Positions 6,229 through 14,573 of a DNA stretch of 17,764 nt are shown in pieces. The notes under the pieces were generated by a model. It searched no databases, was not told the origin of the DNA, and was given only the letters and a program-made list of their open reading frames with translations. Each line of letters begins with the position of its first letter. Position 1 is the stretch's first letter. Source of the stretch: Acidobacteriota bacterium. Its GTDB lineage: Bacteria; Acidobacteriota; Thermoanaerobaculia; Thermoanaerobaculales; Sulfomarinibacteraceae. The stretch lies in contig DAOWFV010000134.1 in assembly GCA_030637805.1 (NCBI GenBank), positions 1 to 17,764 of the forward strand, read 5' to 3'. The position numbers and the translations under genes were made by a program.

Positions 6229-7707
6229 ATGCGTCGAGCGATAAACACTGCCGTTTGCCTGCTGCTGCTGGTCGCCGCGGCGGCCGCGTCCGCCGGAGAG
6301 ATTCCGAGCCGGCCGGAGCAGCTGAAATACCCCGACCTCGTTTTCGATGTCCCCGATGCCGACGCCCTCCGCTTCGAGCTGGCCGACGGCACCCCGGTCT
6401 ACGCCAAGCGGGACAGCCAGTTCCCACTCGTCAACATCACCGTGTACTTCCGCGGCGGACGCTACCTCGCGCCCGCGGGCAAGGAGGGTCTTGCCGCCAT
6501 TGCGGGAGAGGTCTGGAGGACCGGCGGCGCCGGCGAGCGAACCGCCCAGCAGCTCGACGAGGAGCTGGACTTCCTGGCCGCGGCTCTCGGCACCAACATC
6601 AGCGAGGTCAGCGGCTCGGCGAGTCTCAACGTCCTCTCCAAGGACCTCGACGAGGCCATGGCGTTGTTCATGGACGTCCTTACCAAGCCCCGCTTCCAGG
6701 AGGACCGGTTCGCCAAGGCCAAGGATGACCTCATCCAAAACATGAAGCAGCGCAACGACGACACCGCGGGCATCGAGGGCCGCGAGTGGAACCGCCTCAT
6801 CTACGGCGACGACTACTGGATGAACCGCCTCGCCACCAAGGCCTCGGTGGACGACCTCACCGCAGCCGACGCCAAGGAGTTCGTCACCTCCCTGGTGCGC
6901 TCGGGCAACATCGTGGTGGCGGTCGCCGGCGACTTCGAGCCGGCGGCCATGAAGGCCATGCTCGAGGAGACCATCGGCAGCCTCGAGCCCCTGGCCCAAG
7001 AGCTGCCGCCGATCCCGCAGCCGGCTCACACCCCCGAGCCGGGCGTCTACGTCGTCAACAAGCCGGACGTCAACCAGGGACGGGTGAGCATCGGCCAGCT
7101 CGGTTACCGAGAGGGCTACCCGGACGAGTTCCCGCTCATGGTGGGGAGGGACATCCTGGGCGGCTACGGGTTCACCGCACGCATGATGAAGACGATCCGC
7201 ACCGACGAGGGACTGGCCTACAGCGCCTTCGCCGCCCTCGACTTCCCGGTCACCATGCCCGGCACCTTCCGCGCCTTCTACCAGTCGAAGTCCTCCACCT
7301 GCGCCTACGCGGCGGAGATCTTCTTCGATCTCCTCGGCGCCGTGCGCGGGGACGGGGTCACCGACGAGGAGCTGAAGACCTCGAAGGCCTCGTTCATCGA
7401 GACCTTCCCACGAGCCTTCGCGTCAGCGAATCAGATCGTCGGGAGGTTTGCCATCGACGAGATCCTCGGCCGGCCCCACGCCTACTGGACCAGTTACCGC
7501 GACAAGGTCGCGGCGGTCACCGCCGCCGACACCAAGGCGGCGATGAGCAAAGGCCTCGACCCTGATAAAATGATCATTCTCGTGGTCGGAAACATCGAGG
7601 AGATCATGCAGGGCCACCCGGAGCACGAGGCGAAGCTCACCGACTTCGGTCCGATCCCTGAGATGCCGCCCCACGCTCCCACATCACGTGAACCGTGCGC
7701 CGAGTAA
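6229..7707 (+). CDS. Secreted M16 family peptidase-like protein without zinc motif, partner subunit
   Basis: The protein has 492 residues with a signal peptide (RR, then a Leu/Ala-rich core, likely cleavage after ASA at residue 22). The fold is recognisable from the N-terminal M16 domain (VYFRGGRYLAPAGKEGLA) and the C-terminal part with GGYGFTARMMKTIRTDEGLAYSAF. Where active members have H-x-x-E-H, this one has AIAGE at residues 90-94, so zinc binding should be lost. The conserved Arg324 and Tyr331 of the R...GLAY motif are kept; in known two-subunit M16 enzymes the non-catalytic chain contributes such residues to substrate binding. The ATG at 6229 is one base after the upstream stop, with GGAGGAG before it, so translation is coupled. 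An intrinsic terminator follows the stop. Confidence 0.9.
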   Translation: MRRAINTAVCLLLLVAAAAASAGEIPSRPEQLKYPDLVFDVPDADALRFELADGTPVYAKRDSQFPLVNITVYFRGGRYLAPAGKEGLAAIAGEVWRTGGAGERTAQQLDEELDFLAAALGTNISEVSGSASLNVLSKDLDEAMALFMDVLTKPRFQEDRFAKAKDDLIQNMKQRNDDTAGIEGREWNRLIYGDDYWMNRLATKASVDDLTAADAKEFVTSLVRSGNIVVAVAGDFEPAAMKAMLEETIGSLEPLAQELPPIPQPAHTPEPGVYVVNKPDVNQGRVSIGQLGYREGYPDEFPLMVGRDILGGYGFTARMMKTIRTDEGLAYSAFAALDFPVTMPGTFRAFYQSKSSTCAYAAEIFFDLLGAVRGDGVTDEELKTSKASFIETFPRAFASANQIVGRFAIDEILGRPHAYWTSYRDKVAAVTAADTKAAMSKGLDPDKMIILVVGNIEEIMQGHPEHEAKLTDFGPIPEMPPHAPTSREPCAE

Positions 7708-7723
7708 CGTACAACCTCAAACC

Positions 7724-7754
7724 AAAAACGCCCGGGCTGAGCCCGGGCGTTTTT
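7724..7754. terminator. Intrinsic terminator of the M16 operon
   Basis: A perfect 14-bp stem, AAAAACGCCCGGGC / GCCCGGGCGTTTTT, has a TGA loop and is followed by a continuing T-run to 7756. It begins 17 nt after the peptidase stop codon. The A-run on the other side makes it potentially active in both directions, so it could also stop transcripts from the convergent flavin reductase gene. Confidence 0.92.
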
Positions 7755-7756
7755 TT

Positions 7757-7791
7757 AGTTTTGAGTTTTGAGTTTTTAGTTTTGAGTTATT
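7757..7791 (+). repeat. AT-rich 7-bp tandem repeat, AGTTTTG family, after a terminator
   Basis: The units are AGTTTTG, AGTTTTG, AGTTTTT, AGTTTTG, AGTTATT, starting where the terminator T-run ends. The last part (7778-7796, AGTTTTGAGTTATTGGCGC) recurs in inverted orientation at 8511-8529 with one mismatch. Confidence 0.85.
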
Positions 7792-7847
7792 GGCGCCCAG
7801 GCGCGGGCACCACGCCCAAATATCCCCGATCGCCACACCGCGCCGGT

Positions 7848-7875
7848 AATTCCGAATTCCGAATTCCGAATTCCT
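7848..7875 (-). repeat. 7-bp tandem repeat, AATTCCG family
   Basis: Three exact AATTCCG units and one AATTCCT lie on the plus strand. They follow the 3' end of the minus-strand flavin reductase gene, separated from its stop by a short hairpin. The period is the same as in the other AT-rich tracts but the unit sequence differs. Confidence 0.85.
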
Positions 7876-7898
7876 GCAATTCGCGATGAGCGAATTGC
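7876..7898 (-). terminator. Short perfect hairpin at the flavin reductase stop codon
   Basis: GCAATTCGC and GCGAATTGC form a perfect 9-bp stem with a 5-nt loop (GATGA). The outermost base belongs to the TAG stop codon of the minus-strand gene. No U-run follows, so it may be an RNA 3'-end stabiliser or a weak terminator and not a classical intrinsic one. Confidence 0.4.
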
Positions 7899-8359
7899 TA
7901 AGAGTAGGTCCAAGGGGTGTCCTGTATCGTCAGCAGCTCACCGTCGGTGAAGCGCTCCGAATGCACCACCTCCGCGAGGGCGATGTCGTGGTCGCCGCCC
8001 TCGATCCAACGAACGAGCTTGCACCCGAGGTAGGCGACAGCGTCGAGCACCACCGGGGCGCCGGTCTTCGGGCACTCCTTCCACCGCACCTGGAACAGGC
8101 GGTCCTCGGGGTTTGCGAAGCCGACCCGAGCGAGGTCGAGCTGCCCCTTGGGAAGGAAATTCACCGTAAACGCCTGGGCTTCCTGGATCAGCTCGCTGCC
8201 CTCGTGGGTGCGCCGCACAGCGGTGGCGATCAGGCAGGGCTCGAATGAGGCCTGCGTGAGCCACGAAGCTGTGTAGAGGAATGTCCCCGAATCCGCCCGT
8301 ACCCCGATGAGGTAGAGACCGTGAGGGATCAGGCTGAGAATCTCCCTCGGTTCCGACAT
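7898..8359 (-). CDS. Flavin reductase-like FMN-binding domain protein
   Basis: The protein has 153 residues and is cytoplasmic, with no signal or membrane segment. It resembles the small flavin reductase / FMN-binding split-barrel family: the N-terminal IPHGLYLIGV, the TASWLTQASFEPCLIATAV block at 30-48 (typically FMN-contacting), AFTVNFLPKGQ at 63-73 and GGDHDIALAEVV at 121-132. Members reduce free flavin with NAD(P)H or bind flavin for partner oxygenases. No partner gene is adjacent, so its role here is open. The start at 8359 is preferred over the ATG at 8389 because GGGGAGGG precedes it, family homology starts here, and a possible -10 overlaps the upstream ATG. The gene is monocistronic and convergent with the M16 operon. 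Confidence 0.82.
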   Translation of the reverse strand: MSEPREILSLIPHGLYLIGVRADSGTFLYTASWLTQASFEPCLIATAVRRTHEGSELIQEAQAFTVNFLPKGQLDLARVGFANPEDRLFQVRWKECPKTGAPVVLDAVAYLGCKLVRWIEGGDHDIALAEVVHSERFTDGELLTIQDTPWTYS

Positions 8360-8387
8360 GCACCCTCCCCTGTTCTCGATCCCATCC

Positions 8388-8393
8388 ATGATA
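8388..8393 (-). promoter_or_regulatory. Possible -10 box for the flavin reductase gene
   Basis: TATCAT on the minus strand matches TATAAT at 5 of 6 positions and would start transcripts near 8381, about 20 nt before the chosen ATG at 8359. The -35 region at 17-nt spacing (GTGAGA) is weak, so this is tentative. Confidence 0.25.
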
Positions 8394-8534
8394 CCTCGTC
8401 AGCCAGACCCTCTCACCAGGTCCGGTGAAGGGGACGGCCACATCCGCTTCCGTAGGTAGGTTACGCCCAAGCGCGGGCAGCCGTTCGCAATTACGCTGGC
8501 CGACCTCCCCGCGCCGATAACTCAAAACTCCACA

Positions 8535-8554
8535 GCGAGCGGGTGCCCGCTCGC
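8535..8554. repeat. Perfect short palindrome GCGAGCGGG / CCCGCTCGC
   Basis: Nine base pairs with only two bases between the arms (TG). Its right half belongs to the 24-bp repeat that recurs at 8637-8660. The tight palindrome could be a REP-like unit or a protein-binding site. Confidence 0.55.
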
Positions 8555-8594
8555 CGGCGATCGTAGCGAGGACGGCGAGGCGCAAGGGTCCGTC

Positions 8595-8626
8595 GGGTTA
8601 CGGGCGCCCTGCGGGCGCCGTGACCC
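8595..8626. repeat. Imperfect palindrome next to the long hairpin
   Basis: GGGTTACGG with CCGTGACCC (one T-G pair on the plus strand) encloses GGCGCCC-TGC-GGGCGCC, with one bulged G. Its last bases are shared with the left arm of the next palindrome (8623-8626), so the two structures could not both form fully. Confidence 0.5.
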
Positions 8627-8695
8627 ACCGCCAGAAGCGGGTGGCCGCTCGCCGGCGATCCCCGGCTGCGGCCACATCCGCTTCGGGCGGTGGGT
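8623..8695. repeat. Long hairpin-forming inverted repeat abutting the sucC promoter
   Basis: The outer arms 8623-8640 and 8678-8695 pair at 17 of 18 positions. After a 2-nt bulge (AT at 8676-8677) the stem continues with GTGGCCGC / GCGGCCAC (8641-8648 with 8668-8675) and then GCCGG/CCGGC. The right arm ends at the first base of the -35 hexamer. It lies upstream of the predicted start site, so in the sucC direction it acts, if at all, as DNA and not as leader RNA. Confidence 0.65.
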
Positions 8696-8723
8696 TGCCA
8701 CCTTCCCAAGAACCGGGCACAAT
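8695..8723 (+). promoter_or_regulatory. Sigma70-type promoter of sucCD
   Basis: The -35 TTGCCA (8695-8700, 5 of 6) is separated by exactly 17 nt from the -10 CACAAT (8718-8723, 4 of 6). The predicted start is near 8730, giving a leader of about 32 nt with AAGGAGGAG just before the sucC ATG. Confidence 0.6.
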
Positions 8724-8761
8724 AGCGCAGCTCGCTTGCGCGAGCCGGTGAAGGAGGAGAC

Positions 8762-9933
<1,172 letters not shown>

Positions 9934-9937
<4 letters not shown>

Positions 9938-10818
9938 GCATCTGGGCATACAAGAACACCAAGATCGTGGTCCAGGGCCTGACCGGAAAAGAAGGCCGAT
10001 TCCACGCCGAGAAGTGCCGCGAGTACGGCGCCAGGATCGTCGCCGGCGTGACCCCCGGCAAGGCCGGCCAGGAGGTGGACGGCGTCCCGGTCTTCAACAC
10101 CGTTGCCGACGCCGCCGAGGCAACCGGGGCCAACGCGTCGATGATCTTCGTGCCGCCGCCGTTCGCGGCAGACGCCATCCTCGAGGCGGCCGACGCCGGT
10201 CTCGAGCTGGTGGTGTGCATCACCGAGGGCATCCCGGTGCGTGACATGATCCGCGTGCAGCGCATCCTCCAGGGTCTGCCGACCCGTCTCATCGGCCCCA
10301 ACTGCCCGGGCATCATCTCCCCGGGCCTGACAAAGATCGGCATCATGCCCGCCCACATCCATCTGCAGGGCGGCATCGGCGTGGTCTCGCGCTCCGGCAC
10401 CCTCACCTACGAGGCGGTGGGCCAGCTCACCACCCTCGGGCTGGGCCAGTCGACCTGCGTCGGAATCGGCGGCGACAACCTGCCGGGCACCAACTTTATC
10501 GACTGCCTGGAGGCCTTCGAGGAGGATCCCGACACCGAGGGCATCGTCATGATCGGCGAGATCGGCGGATCCGCCGAGGAGGAAGCGGCCGAGTTCGTCA
10601 CGCAGTTCGTTTCCAAGCCGGTGGTGGCCTTCATCGCCGGCCAAACCGCGCCTCCCGGACGCCGCATGGGTCACGCGGGCGCCATCATCTCGGGTGGCAA
10701 GGGCACCGCCGCGGACAAGATCGCCGCCCTCAAGGAGGCGGGCATCGCGGTGGCGCCGACCCCCGCCGAGATCGGCACGACCATGAAGCGCGTGCTCGAG
10801 GCGCAGTCCCTGGAGTAA
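9934..10818 (+). CDS. sucD: Succinyl-CoA synthetase (succinate-CoA ligase) alpha subunit
   Basis: The protein has 294 residues, the normal length. It binds CoA in an N-terminal Rossmann-like domain (KIVVQGLTGKEGRFH at 10-24, GVTPGKAG) and carries the phosphohistidine: His247 in GRRMGHAGAI, matching His246 of E. coli. GPNCPGIISPG at 121-131 and SRSGTLTYE at 152-160 are typical. The start ATG at 9934 overlaps the sucC stop (ATGA). A strong intrinsic terminator starts 38 nt after the stop, so the operon is sucC-sucD only, without the 2-oxoglutarate dehydrogenase genes. Confidence 0.97.
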
Positions 10819-10855
10819 TTAGTTCGCAGCGAAGAAGGAGGAGTCTTTCCCTGCG

Positions 10856-10887
10856 ATGGCCCGGCGGCAACGCCGGGCCATTTTTTT
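10856..10887 (+). terminator. Intrinsic terminator of sucCD
   Basis: The stem ATGGCCCGGCG / CGCCGGGCCAT has a GCAA tetraloop and is followed by seven T residues. Eleven perfect base pairs and the GNRA-type loop make this a textbook case. Confidence 0.95.
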
Positions 10888-10918
10888 GATCGGGAGCGCG
10901 AGGGGCAAAGATGTTATG

Positions 10919-10953
10919 GGTTAAGGGGTTAAGAGTTCTTGGTTTTGAGTTGT
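10919..10953 (+). repeat. Degenerate AT-rich tract after the sucCD terminator
   Basis: Two octamers GGTTAAGG and GGTTAAGA are followed by a decayed stretch and a single GTTTTGAGTT word, the core of the AGTTTTG tracts elsewhere in the window. It appears to be an eroded member of the same family, with an 8-bp period at its start. Confidence 0.5.
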
Positions 10954-10985
10954 GACCTCTTCACCTCCTCACCCCTTGACTCTCA
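10954..10985 (-). repeat. 8-bp tandem repeat starting at the addA stop codon
   Basis: On the minus strand, the TGA stop of addA is the first part of TGAGAGTC, AAGGGGTG, AGGAGGTG, AAGAGGTC. These are four octamers sharing the pattern xRGRGGTS. The purine-rich tract is directly joined to the stop codon, as with the heptad tracts at ackA and pgsA. Confidence 0.6.
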
Positions 10986-13900
10986 GGCAGTCCACTCCAG
11001 GCGAATGATTCGGTCGGCGCCAAGGAACCACAGCTCGGTGTACGGCTCGTGGTCGAGGGCGAGTGCTTTGCTGAGCGCGCGGGCATAGGTCCGCACCTGC
11101 GGCTCGTAGACCCGCCGCCGCTCCTCGAGCTCGGCATCACTCTCCACCCGGTCCGTCTTGTAGTCGGTAATCACCAGCCGGCCGTCGTCGGGATCGCGGT
11201 AGACGAGATCGACAATCCCCGAAACGACCGAGTTCGGCGCCTCGTCCGACGCTTCAGCCCACAGGAGGACGGGGAGCTCGCGGGCCACCACCTGCGGCGC
11301 CAGCGCCGCCAGTCGCTCGAGGCAGGCGCCGGAGGCCAGCAGGTCGAGCAGCTCGCCGGCCCGCTGGGCGGCGGCGGCCGCCTCGGTTTCGCCGAGCCCA
11401 CGGGTGACATCGGCAATGATGGCGTCCCGCCGCGCAGCGACCTGGGCCGGAAGGTCGAGCTCCAGATCGAGGGTCTCGAGCAGAGCGTGCACCGCGCTGC
11501 CCACGATCATGGCGGCATCACGGACCCCGGTCATTACAGCCTCCGCCGGCTCAGCCTCTTCCGCGGCAGCGAGCTCGAACCAGCGATGTGCCTCCTCTGA
11601 GGCCGCCCGAACAAGAGGAAAGGCCATCCGTTCGGCAGCCGCCGCACGCGCTCGGGCCAGCTCCTCGACCGCCTGCATCCGCGCCGCACTCCAGCCCTCA
11701 GCCACCCGGGTCTCGCTTCCCTGGTCAGGACTCTTCTCCCGCCTTCCGAAGACCGGGAACACCCACTGGACGGCTGTCTCCTCGCCGTCGACGCGCTCTG
11801 CTCCCCGCTCCACCTGCTCGGCGATCGCCTCCGGATCGGCGCGGCGGGCGAGCAGGTCCGCAAAGACGCCGGCGGACTCCGGATCGACCTCCTGACCGGG
11901 CTCGCCCCATCCACCCGAGATCACCAGGCGCTGCTTTGCACGGGTCGCGGCCACGTAGAGCAGCCGCACCAGCTCGGCGCGGCTCTTCCTCGCCTGCAGA
12001 CGCCTGCCCGCCGCCAGGCCCGGGGTGGCCCAACCGAAGAGGCTGTACTCGAGCTTGTCCTCGAAGCGGCGGGCTTCAGCCTCCCCGCCGCGACCGCCGC
12101 CACGCCCCCCCTTGTGGATCTGGGACACGTACACGTGCTCGAAGTCGAGGCCCTTGGCCCCGTGGATGGTCATCACGTGGACCGCATTCGCATCGACATC
12201 CGGCTCCGGCGGCAGCCGGCTCTCCCTCCCCTCCTCCACCGCCCGGCGCAGGAAGCGGGCCAGCTCGGCGTCGCCGCCGTCGCCGAGGAGGAGGCTCGCC
12301 TCGAGATCCGCGAAGAACCGCTCGAGGCGCGCGCGCCGGAAGCGGCCGAGGAATCGGGCGCCTGCAGTCACCTCCGCCAACCACAGCGTGCGGATCAGCT
12401 CCACGAAGACATCCGGGGGATCCTGACACAGCGCACGTCTGAGCTCGGCGATGATCTCGACCGCGGCGACGAGCGCGTCCGGCCAACGGGGCAGCATGCC
12501 GCCGCCCGGCCCCTCGGTCGGGGTCTTCGCCTGCGCCCGATCGATAGCCGACCGGACTTCTGCCAGGGCAGAGGGATCCGGGCCGTGGATCCGGGCCACG
12601 CACGCCGGGAAACCCTCATCCCACAGCGGAGCGAGGGCTGCGTCCGGCACCCCGACGACGTCCGCGCGCAGAACGGTGAGAAGGGCCAGGACATCGGTCG
12701 GTTCGAGCACACAGCGCACCAGCGCCGCCAGCTCGACCACCTCTCGTTGCCGGTAGTAATCGCGCTCCCGCGCCACCTCGTAGGGAATGCCCTGCAGGCG
12801 GAAGGCCTCGAGCAGCTCCTCCTGGGCGGTGGTCACTCGGAGGAGCACCGCGATGTCCTTCCACTTGACTTCGCCCTCGTCGTGCACACGGCGGATGTCG
12901 GCCGCGATCGTCTCCGCCTCGAGCGCCGTCGTCTCCCTCTCCCTCCCGCGCCTCTCAGGCCCCACCCCGTCCTCTCCGTCCGGCCATGCGACCCAGTGCT
13001 CGATAGTGCGCCACGGACCAAGGTCGAAGCCGGGCGCGTCAATGCGTTCATCGGTCGCCTCGAGGCCCTCGAAGGGCGGCTGGACGCCCCACTCCTCGCG
13101 CATGACGGGGGCCACCAGGCGATCCACCTCGTCGAGGATCGGTGTGACCGAACGGAAGTTGCGGATCAGGTGGATGACCTTGCCGCCGCGGCTCTTCACC
13201 CTCTCGACGAATTTATCGTAGGCCGCGAGATCGGCGCTCCGCCAGGCATAGATCGACTGCTTTGGATCGCCGACGATGAAGAGACCGGGCCGCTCCGCGG
13301 TCGGGCCGTCGAACGCGATCTGCTCGACGATGCGGCACTGCACCTCGTCGGTGTCCTGGAACTCGTCCACCAGCAGCTGGTCGATCGCCGCGCCGACCTC
13401 CCGACGCACGCCGGGTGATCCCTCGAGGAGGCCGTCCGCCCGGCGGAGCTGGTCGCCGAAGGTAACGATGCCCAGGCGCGACCGGCGCCTCTCGACCTCC
13501 TCGAGGAGCGGCGCCACGACAGCTCGCGCCGCCGCGAGCTCCGCCGGCGACAGATCGACGAGTGGCTCGAGCACGGCCGCGAGATCGCCGGAAGCGGCAG
13601 CCACCGACGGTGCTGCATCGCCGAAGCACTCGCCCTCACTCTTCGTGAGGTCGATCCTCGCCCACTTCTTGAGTCGCGGAACCACCCGATCGTCCAGCTC
13701 CTGACCGAGGGTGGCGAGATCCTCGAATGTCGGCGGGTCGGCGATCTCCTCCATCCCCGATGCCAGCCGAGCAACATCGTCCCGGGTGAGAACGCTCACC
13801 GGACCGCTGACCACCTCGAGCCGCCTCCCGATCGCGGCCAGAAAGGCAGCAAGGCCCTGCCGCAGGCGCCCGGCCGCCACCACCGCCGCGGCGTCGTCGA

Positions 13901-14573
13901 ATGGATCTTCCTCCAGCTCCGCGGCCTCCACTCCGGCCGCGACCAGGGCTCGCACCGCTTCGGCGATGCGCGGCGGTCCGACACCCTCTGTTGCAAGGCG
14001 CTCCCAATCCGCGCTCCGCGAACCATCATTCAACGCGCGCAGCGCCTCCTCCACCACCTCGTCGACCAGCGCCTCGAGCCGCGACCCGTCGGCGTCCACC
14101 TCGAAGCGCGGGTGGAGACCCGCCTCCAGCGGGTGGGTGGCGAGGAGCCGCTGGCAGAAGGCGTGGATCGTGGACACCGCGAGGCGATGACCCTCGTCCG
14201 CAAGGGCGGCGGCCCGCTTCGCGACCTCTTTCGGGTCATCCGGAAGCTGCTGCGGGTCGGGGTCCCAGCCGATAGGTTTCTCTCCCCTCGCAAGCTCCAC
14301 GAACGCCTCGCCGATCCTTTGCGCCATCTGCGCCGCCGCCGCCTCGGTGAAGGTGATGGCGACCACGCCTTCGATCACCCGGCGCGCCACCATCTCCTTC
14401 TCCGCATGAAGGTCCCAGCCCGGACCCACGCACCACGCCACCGTGCGGGCCACCAGCAGCGCGGTCTTGCCCGTCCCGGCGCCGGCGACGACCACCACCG
14501 GCTTCTCGAACTCACTCTGCGCGAGCCGGCGCGCCGCCTCGTCCTTGGCGATCCGGGTGGCTCGCGCCTCCAT
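10983..14573 (-). CDS. addA: ATP-dependent helicase/nuclease subunit A (AddA/RecB-like)
   Basis: The protein has 1196 residues, close to the ~1230 of B. subtilis AddA. It is a 3'-5' UvrD-type helicase with a C-terminal nuclease that processes DNA double-strand ends for recombination. Motifs: Walker A AGAGTGKT at 30-37, Ia TFTEAAAAQM at 74-83, STIHAFCQRLL at 134-144, Walker B LVDEFQD at 401-407, III GDPKQSIYAWR at 435-445, IV RNFRS at 471-475, V TIHGAKGLDF at 802-811, VI LYVAATRAKQRL at 872-883. The nuclease domain has His1029, GIVDLVY with Asp1122, and ITDYKTD with Asp1137 and Lys1139, so both activities should be intact. The ATG at 14573 shares one base with the addB stop (TGATG); GTG at 14576 is also possible. 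The frame stays open upstream to 14717, but only inside addB. Confidence 0.93.
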   Translation of the reverse strand: MEARATRIAKDEAARRLAQSEFEKPVVVVAGAGTGKTALLVARTVAWCVGPGWDLHAEKEMVARRVIEGVVAITFTEAAAAQMAQRIGEAFVELARGEKPIGWDPDPQQLPDDPKEVAKRAAALADEGHRLAVSTIHAFCQRLLATHPLEAGLHPRFEVDADGSRLEALVDEVVEEALRALNDGSRSADWERLATEGVGPPRIAEAVRALVAAGVEAAELEEDPFDDAAAVVAAGRLRQGLAAFLAAIGRRLEVVSGPVSVLTRDDVARLASGMEEIADPPTFEDLATLGQELDDRVVPRLKKWARIDLTKSEGECFGDAAPSVAAASGDLAAVLEPLVDLSPAELAAARAVVAPLLEEVERRRSRLGIVTFGDQLRRADGLLEGSPGVRREVGAAIDQLLVDEFQDTDEVQCRIVEQIAFDGPTAERPGLFIVGDPKQSIYAWRSADLAAYDKFVERVKSRGGKVIHLIRNFRSVTPILDEVDRLVAPVMREEWGVQPPFEGLEATDERIDAPGFDLGPWRTIEHWVAWPDGEDGVGPERRGRERETTALEAETIAADIRRVHDEGEVKWKDIAVLLRVTTAQEELLEAFRLQGIPYEVARERDYYRQREVVELAALVRCVLEPTDVLALLTVLRADVVGVPDAALAPLWDEGFPACVARIHGPDPSALAEVRSAIDRAQAKTPTEGPGGGMLPRWPDALVAAVEIIAELRRALCQDPPDVFVELIRTLWLAEVTAGARFLGRFRRARLERFFADLEASLLLGDGGDAELARFLRRAVEEGRESRLPPEPDVDANAVHVMTIHGAKGLDFEHVYVSQIHKGGRGGGRGGEAEARRFEDKLEYSLFGWATPGLAAGRRLQARKSRAELVRLLYVAATRAKQRLVISGGWGEPGQEVDPESAGVFADLLARRADPEAIAEQVERGAERVDGEETAVQWVFPVFGRREKSPDQGSETRVAEGWSAARMQAVEELARARAAAAERMAFPLVRAASEEAHRWFELAAAEEAEPAEAVMTGVRDAAMIVGSAVHALLETLDLELDLPAQVAARRDAIIADVTRGLGETEAAAAAQRAGELLDLLASGACLERLAALAPQVVARELPVLLWAEASDEAPNSVVSGIVDLVYRDPDDGRLVITDYKTDRVESDAELEERRRVYEPQVRTYARALSKALALDHEPYTELWFLGADRIIRLEWTA

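Larger units (their letters stand above)
8360..8761. other. Divergent gene-free region rich in palindromes and repeats
   Basis: This ~400-nt gap between the flavin reductase gene and sucC has no convincing ORF. It contains a 15-bp direct repeat (8436-8450 and 8670-8684, GGCCACATCCGCTTC), a 24-bp direct repeat with one mismatch (8539-8562 and 8637-8660), an isolated inverted copy of the AGTTTTG repeat end (8511-8529), three palindromes (8535-8554, 8595-8626, 8623-8695) and the sucC promoter. It looks like layered insertions of short palindromic elements. Confidence 0.6.

Noticed and set aside
8595..8695. Riboswitch or attenuator in the sucC leader
   Set aside because: The predicted promoter lies at 8695-8723, downstream of these hairpins, so they would not be in the sucC mRNA from that promoter.
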